Source: Hanleya hanleyi (lineage: Eukaryota; Mollusca; Polyplacophora; Lepidopleurida; Hanleyidae). Taken from it: a DNA stretch of 64,000 nucleotides. Positions 58,001 to 64,000 of this stretch are shown piece by piece. The first letter of the stretch is position 1; each line of letters opens with the position of its first letter. The translations under genes were made by a program, and so were the position numbers. A model generated the notes under the pieces. It was given only the letters and a program-made list of their open reading frames with translations, did no database searches and was not told the DNA's origin. The stretch spans positions 1 to 64,000 of the forward strand of contig JAVTVY010017483.1 of assembly GCA_036873755.1 (NCBI GenBank), given 5' to 3'.

Positions 58001-60115
58001 AGCATCGGGACAGCATTGGTACAATCGGGACAGCATCGGAACAGCATTGGTACAGTCGTGACTACATCGGGACAGCATCGGGATAGCATTGGTACAATCG
58101 GGACAGCAGTGGTACAGTCGGGACAGCATCGGCACAGCATTGGTACAGCATTGGTACAGTTGGGACAGCATCGGGACGGCATTGGTGCAGTCGGGACTAC
58201 ATCGGGACAGCAGCGGGACAGCATTCATACAGTCAGGACTATATCAGGATTTCATCTGGACGGCATTGATACAGACGGGACTACATCGGCACAGCATTGG
58301 TACAATCGGGACAGCATCGGGACAGCATTGAAACAGTCGGGACTACATCGGAATTGCATCATGACAGCATTGGTACGATCGGAACAGCATCCAGACAGCC
58401 TTTGATACAGTCGGACAGCATGGGTACATTCAGAACAGCATCGTGACAGCATTGGCACAGTCCCGACAGCTTCGGGAAAGCATTGGTAGCGTCAGGACTA
58501 CATCAGCACTGCATCGGGATAGCATGAGCACAAGAGGGACTACATCGGGGCAGCATTGGTACAGTCGGAACTACATTGGAACAGCATTGGTACAGTCGGG
58601 ACTACATCGAGACAGCATTGGTACAGTCGGACAGCATCGGTCCATTCGCACAGCATCGTGACAGCATAGGCACAGTCCCGACAGCATCGGGACAGCACTG
58701 GTACAGTCGGGACTACATCGGGACAGCATCGGGACATCATTCGACTCCCATGAAAATTTGCTTGTTCCTAAAGATTTAAATAAAGATTATTATTTCTGTT
58801 ATTATTATTGCTACAATCGGGACTACATCGGAACAGCATTGGTACAGTCGGGACTACATCGGGACGGCATTGGTACAGTCGGGACTACATCGGGACAGCA
58901 TTGGTACAATCGGGAAAGCATCGGCACAGCATTGGTACAGTCGGGACTACATCGGGACCGCATTGGTACAGTCGGACAGTATCGGGACAGAAATTTTACA
59001 GTCGGGACAGCATCAAGACAGCATTGGTACAGCCGGGACAGCATCGGAACGGCATTGATACAGTCGGGACTACATCGGGACAGCATTGGTACAGTCAGGA
59101 CTACATCGGGACAGCATTGGTACAATCGAGACAGCATCGGGACTACATCGAGACAGCATCATGACAGCATTGGTATGATCGAGACAGCATCGGGATAGCA
59201 TTTGGTACAGACTGGCAGAATCGGTACATTCGGTACAGCATCGTGACAGCATTGGTACAGTCTCGACAGCATCGAGACAGCATTGGTACACTCGGGACTA
59301 CATCGGGACAGCATTGGGATAGCATTGGTACAGTCGGACAATATCGGGACAGCATTTTTACAGTCGGGGCATCGGCACAGCATTGGTACAGCATTGGTAC
59401 AGTTGGGGCAGCATCGGGACGGCATTGGTACAATCGGGACAGCATCGGGACAGCATTGATACAGTCGGGACTACATCGGGATAGCAGCGGGACAACATTG
59501 GTACAGTCAGAACTATATCAGGAAAGCATTGGTACAGTTGGGACTACATCTGGACGGCATTGATACAGACGGGACTACATCAGGACAGCATTGGTACAAG
59601 CGGGACTGCATCGGAATTGCATCATTCCAGACAGCCTTTGATACAGTCGGACAGCATGGATACATTCAGAACAGCATCGTGACAACATTGGCACAGTCCC
59701 GACAGCATCGGGAAAGCATTGGTAGCGTCAGGACTACATCAGCACTGCATCGGGATAGCATTAGCACAATCGGTAAGCATTGGTACAGTCGGACAGCATC
59801 GGTACATTCGTACAGCATCGTGACAGCATAGGCACAGTCCCGACAGCATCGGGACAGCACTGGTACAGTCGGGACTACATCGGGACAGCATCGGGACATC
59901 ATTCGACTCCCAAGAAAATATGCTTGCTCCTATAAAGGGGTTATCGAATTTAAATAAAGATTATTCCTATTTTTGTTATTATTATTGCTACAATCGGGAC
60001 TACATCGGAACAGCATTGGTACAGTCAGAACTAAATCGGGGCAGTTTCGGTACATTCGTACAGCATCGTGACAGCATTTGTACAATCGGACCAGCATCGG
60101 GACAGCATTGGTATA
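55027..60115 (+). repeat. Satellite of 20-bp and 11-bp modules, about 5.1 kb
   Basis: Built from ATTGGTACAGTCGGGACAGC (20 bp) and its shortened form ATCGGGACAGC (11 bp), in mixed order, often as a 31-bp pair. Higher-order copies are visible: a 363-bp block at 56,230-56,560 repeated at 56,595-56,935, and a block of about 1.16 kb (58,430-58,850 repeated at 59,640-60,030) that includes a TTTAAATAAAGATTATT tail. Long frames on both strands reflect the lack of stop words, not genes. Confidence 0.95.
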
Positions 60116-62126
60116 GTCAGTACATATCACACTGATGGTACATATTACCTTGATACTACATACCACACTGATAGTACATATTACCCTTATAGTACATATT
60201 GCACTGATGGTACATACCACACTGATAGTGCATATTAATCTGCTAGTATATGTTACACTGATGGTACATATTACACTGATGGTACATATCACACTGACAG
60301 TACCTGTTACACTGATGGTACATATAACACTGATAGTACATATTACACTGATAGTATATATCAGACTGATAGAGCATATCACACTGATAGTACATATCAT
60401 ATTGATGGTACATATCACGTTGATACTACATATCACGCTGATTGTACTTATTACACTGATTGTACATATCAGACTCATAGTACATATCACACTGGTAGTG
60501 CATATCAGACTGATAGCACAGATCACACTGATTATTGTGATGGTACATATCGCATTGACAGTACATGTTACACTAATAGTACATATTACACTGATGGTAC
60601 ATACCACACTGATGGCGCATATTACACTGATGGTACATATTACACTGATAGTACATATTACAGTGATGGTACATATCACACTGATAGTACATACCACACT
60701 GATAGTACATATTATACTAATGGTACAAAACACACTGATAGTGCATATTAACCTGATAGTACATATTGCACTGATGGTACATACCGCACTGTTGGTACAT
60801 ATTACACTGATGGTACATATTACAATGATAGTACATATTACACTGATAGTACATATTACACTGATGGTACATACCACACTGATGGTACATATTACACTGA
60901 TGGTACATATTACACTGATAGTACATATTACACTGATGGTACATACCACACTGATGGTACATATTACACTGATGGCACATACCACACTGATAGTACATAT
61001 TACACTAATGGTACAAAACATACTGATAGTGCATATTAAAATGATAGTACATATTGCACTGATGGTACATACCACACTGTTGGTACATATTACACTGATG
61101 GTACATATTACACTGATGGTACATACCACACTGTTTGTACATATTACACTGATGGTACATACCACACTGATAGTACATATTACACTGATGGTACATACCA
61201 CACTGTTGGTACATATTACACTGATAGTATATATCAGACTGATAGTGCATATCACACTGATAGTACATATCGCGCTGATAGTACATATCATATTGATGGT
61301 ACATATCACGTTGATCGTACATACCACCCCGATAGTGCATATTACCCAAATATTGCATACCACACTGATAGTGCATATCACAATGACAGTACACATTACA
61401 CTGATGATACATATCACACTGATATTGCATATTACACCGATGGTACATATCACACTGATAGTACATAATGATATTACACTGATAGTACATATTACACTGA
61501 TAGTACGTATTACACTGATGGTACATATCACACTAATGGTACATTTCACACTGATAGTACATATTATACTGATAGCACATATTACACTGATAGTACATAT
61601 TACACTGATAGTACATATTACACTGACGGTAGATATCAGACGGATAGTGAATATTACACTGATAGTACATATCACGCTGATATTACATAATGACATTACA
61701 CTGACATTACATATTGCACTGATAGTACTATCACACTGGTGGAACATATCACACTGATAGGACATATTACACCGATACTATATATCACACTGATAGTTCA
61801 TATCACACTGATAGTGCATATCACACTGATAGTACATATCACACTGATAATACATAATGACATTACACTGACATTACATATTGCACTGATAGTACCTATC
61901 ACACTGATGGTACATATTACACCGATAGTACATATCACACTGATAGTTCATATCACACTGATAGTGCATATCACACTGATAGTACATATCACACTGATGA
62001 TACATAATGACATTACACTGACATTACATATTGCACTGATAGTACCTATCACACTGATGGTACATATTACACCGATAGTACATATCACACTGATAATACA
62101 TAATGACATTACACTGACATTACATT
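60116..62126 (+). repeat. Satellite of an 18-bp unit, about 2.0 kb, 110 units
   Basis: Unit ACTGATRGTACATATYAC with variants. The 18-base period equals six codons, which keeps frames open for 540 codons on the plus strand and about 600 on the minus strand. Near the end, a longer repeat with ACATAATGACATTACACTGA recurs at 61,685, 61,853, 62,003 and 62,098. Confidence 0.95.
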
Positions 62127-62630
62127 ATATAAAGCATGGGGTTATATATAGAGACCCCATATTTCGACATTTCACCCTAATACCACCGCCCAGACCCCCC
62201 CCCCCCCCCCCAAAAAACACTCTTGTCTCGCGGGCCTGTGGTGGGATCTCAGTATAGTTTGACGAAGGCCCAGTTTAAGCGGAGAAAAGCTGAAGGACAA
62301 ACTTTATGAAGTCCGAGAGGAAGAAACATGGGAAAATACGAAAATCTAACTTCAAAACAACCAGAAGGAGACGAAATATACGACACATTGTTGCCTGACG
62401 CTTAGTTCGTTCAAATATGGAGAGATCACGCATGATGTTCAGAAAACCTATATGATAACATAATAATAATAAAACGTCTACTCTTCGTCTTGGCTGATCA
62501 AATATCTGTCATAGCACGGCTTTGTTATACCACAGGCCCGCGAGACAAGAGGTTTTTTTGGGGGGGGGCGGTGGTATTAGGGTGAAATGTCGAAATATGG
62601 GGTCTCTATATATAACCCCATGTTTTATAT
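62127..62630. mobile_element. MITE, about 504 bp, with about 100-bp inverted repeats
   Basis: The ends read ATATAAARCATGGGGTTATA and continue to GCGGGCCTGTGG on each side, with a C- or G-run inside each arm. The interior (62,260-62,520) resembles 7,390-7,560. No transposase. Related solo end at 35,874. The target duplication is ambiguous in AT-rich sequence. Confidence 0.85.
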
Positions 62631-62639
62631 CCACATCAA

Positions 62640-63670
62640 GGCGTGAAACGGACTTTGACTAGCGATGATGCTGAATATCTAGAAGATTCCGTCTCGCCGT
62701 CTTCTCGGAGTACTCCTCCAGAAATCAGCTTAAGATTATTGTCAAATGTCATGTGGCTACATGGGAAGGTTTTGCGAGTATTGTCAACTACAGTAGACAT
62801 TGATAGCGAGAGAGATCAAGGGACTGCTTACAACTTACTGTTCATAAGAGAAATTTTGTAAATAATGACATGTCCTCATGGAGGCTCCATACTTTTCTTA
62901 CTCGTCTTGTTAGGAAAACACAATAGGTGACTACATGTAGGGAACCTGGTTGAACCTGCAAAAGCTTCATGACAAGCTATATTGCACACTGTATTTCCTG
63001 TTCGAAGATCCTTACATGACGAACTGCTCAGGCGGGATGAATACAGTGAGTAGGTGTCGGGATGACACAGACCGTATGGCATAGAAATAGCTTATTAGGC
63101 TTCTTGCACAGACTATCTGGCGATTTTCCAGATGGAAATAGAACATGATTTGGTTACCCGTGGCTCACAGTGTCTGGAGCAGAACGCTTGGCTAATTTTA
63201 GAAATTGCTTGCCATAAAAAAATGCACTTTTACCTCAACCGCAACGACGTGTGCAATAACAAACTGAGAACATTTCTCCGCCCTACTAATATAGCGATAG
63301 TGTATACTCCTTTCAGTGCCTCAAAACAAAAACCTCAAATCATCTATATAATATCCAATACAATTGACTCGACCACACAAACCCTATCACCGGTCCGATG
63401 GATTTTTTCCCGGACACCAGGCTGTAAGCCATACTCACCTTCTAACATGTAGGTCATATAGCTTTTGCTAGAAATTCCCATCGTTTTATTTGGAATTTCA
63501 TGATCGAGCCATTCTCTCCTGTGAATGACGAGAAAAGCTGTCATACCCTATAAATTAGCTGATATTAAAAGAAGAACCATGCAGTAGTGTCTATGAAATA
63601 TCGATGTTAAATGAAGCTGCGGACATTTTTAATTGGGTCATTCATTGCATCAAAACATCGACGCGAGGGA
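62640..63670. other. No recognised gene
   Basis: Open frames of 72 and 106 codons (62,643-62,861 and 63,132-63,452) show no family motif and overlap minus-strand frames of similar length. Possible exons cannot be excluded by eye. Confidence 0.4.
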
Positions 63671-63674
63671 AACA

Positions 63675-64000
63675 TTCACTCATATGACACAGCTCTCAGC
63701 ACGACATGTCCTATCGTCATCATTAGTAACTCATATGACACAGCTCTCAGCACGACATGTCCTATCGTGATCGAATTAGTAACTCATATGACACAGCTCT
63801 CAGCACGACATGTCCTATCGTGATCGAATTAGTAACTCATGACACAGCTCTCAGCACGACACGTCCTATCGTGATCGAATTAGTAACTCATATGACACAG
63901 CTCTCAGCACGACATGTCCTATCGTGATCGAATTAGTAACTCATATGACAGCTCTCAGCACGACATGTCCTATCGTGATCGAATTAGTAACTCATATGAC
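63675..64000 (+). repeat. Minisatellite, 53 bp x 6 or more, open at window edge
   Basis: Units contain ACTCATATGACACAGCTCTC, AGCACGACATGTCCTATCGT and GATCGAATTAGTA. Early units vary (CATCATTAGTA), and two lack a few bases in CATATGACACAG. The array continues past the right edge. Confidence 0.95.

Noticed and set aside
54819..59900. Many long frames (up to 364 codons) with repeating TALVQSG or SIGT peptides
   Set aside because: They arise from a satellite of 20- and 11-bp modules that lacks stop words. All frames on both strands look alike and the period is not a multiple of three.
59930..61765. Open frames of 540 and 611 codons in overlapping opposite strands
   Set aside because: They translate an 18-bp satellite whose period is six codons. 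Both strands are open, the peptides are six-residue repeats, and no domain or promoter is present.

Overview
The window is non-coding, repeat-dense animal DNA in which I recognise no host gene. Every convincing protein signal belongs to a mobile element: a LINE, a Penelope-like element and two related palindromic DNA elements with genes. TATA boxes, AT-rich spacers, many MITEs, minisatellites and satellites fit a metazoan nuclear genome. A 157-bp repeat preceded by a GTCC-rich tract resembles repeats I associate with molluscs, so a mollusc or other lophotrochozoan is my guess, not a proof.

Layout. 1-2.4 kb: LINE endonuclease/reverse transcriptase, running off the left edge. 2.4-9.6 kb: no gene, a TTAA-flanked MITE and degenerate repeats. 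9,632-16,612: a 6,981-bp element with huge inverted arms, a perfect 6-bp target duplication (CCTCAG) and AGTAGTA ends; its core encodes a C2H2-finger packaging-type ATPase and a second C2H2-finger protein. 16.6-24.9 kb: MITEs, a foldback hairpin, a tRNA-like SINE and dispersed repeats. 24,944-32,994: a 4.03-kb tandem duplication carrying a gene-less palindromic element (full copy 30,448-33,530). 33.5-42.1 kb and 43.7-55.0 kb: two diverged copies of one long host segment, each with different insertions. Copy A holds a Penelope-like relic, LINE scrap, 28-bp minisatellite and MITEs. Copy B holds a second gene-bearing palindromic element (45,364-49,762, target duplication TATGAT), a MITE and a 157-bp array. 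55.0-60.1 kb: satellite of 20-mer and 11-mer modules. 60.1-62.1 kb: 18-bp satellite. 62.1-64.0 kb: MITE, unrecognised sequence, 53-bp array reaching the right edge.

The main discovery candidate is the palindromic family: ends reading AGTAGTA, 6-bp target duplications, composite arms packed with AGGTCAAAGGTCA, TGACGTCA, CCGGAAGT and GCGCATGCGC words, AACGCC iteron-like arrays and TATA-driven genes. Ends and target size match Polinton/Maverick elements, and the ATPase looks like their A32/FtsK-type packaging ATPase, yet the elements are only 3-7 kb and encode no recognisable integrase, polymerase B, protease or capsid. The two finger proteins share both an N-terminal finger (same C5-C8-H21-H26 spacing) and a C-terminal helical domain, with the ATPase module present in only one. 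I infer satellite-like parasites of a full-size Polinton or adintovirus. The two copies of the host segment supply matched empty sites, which define the insertions at base level.
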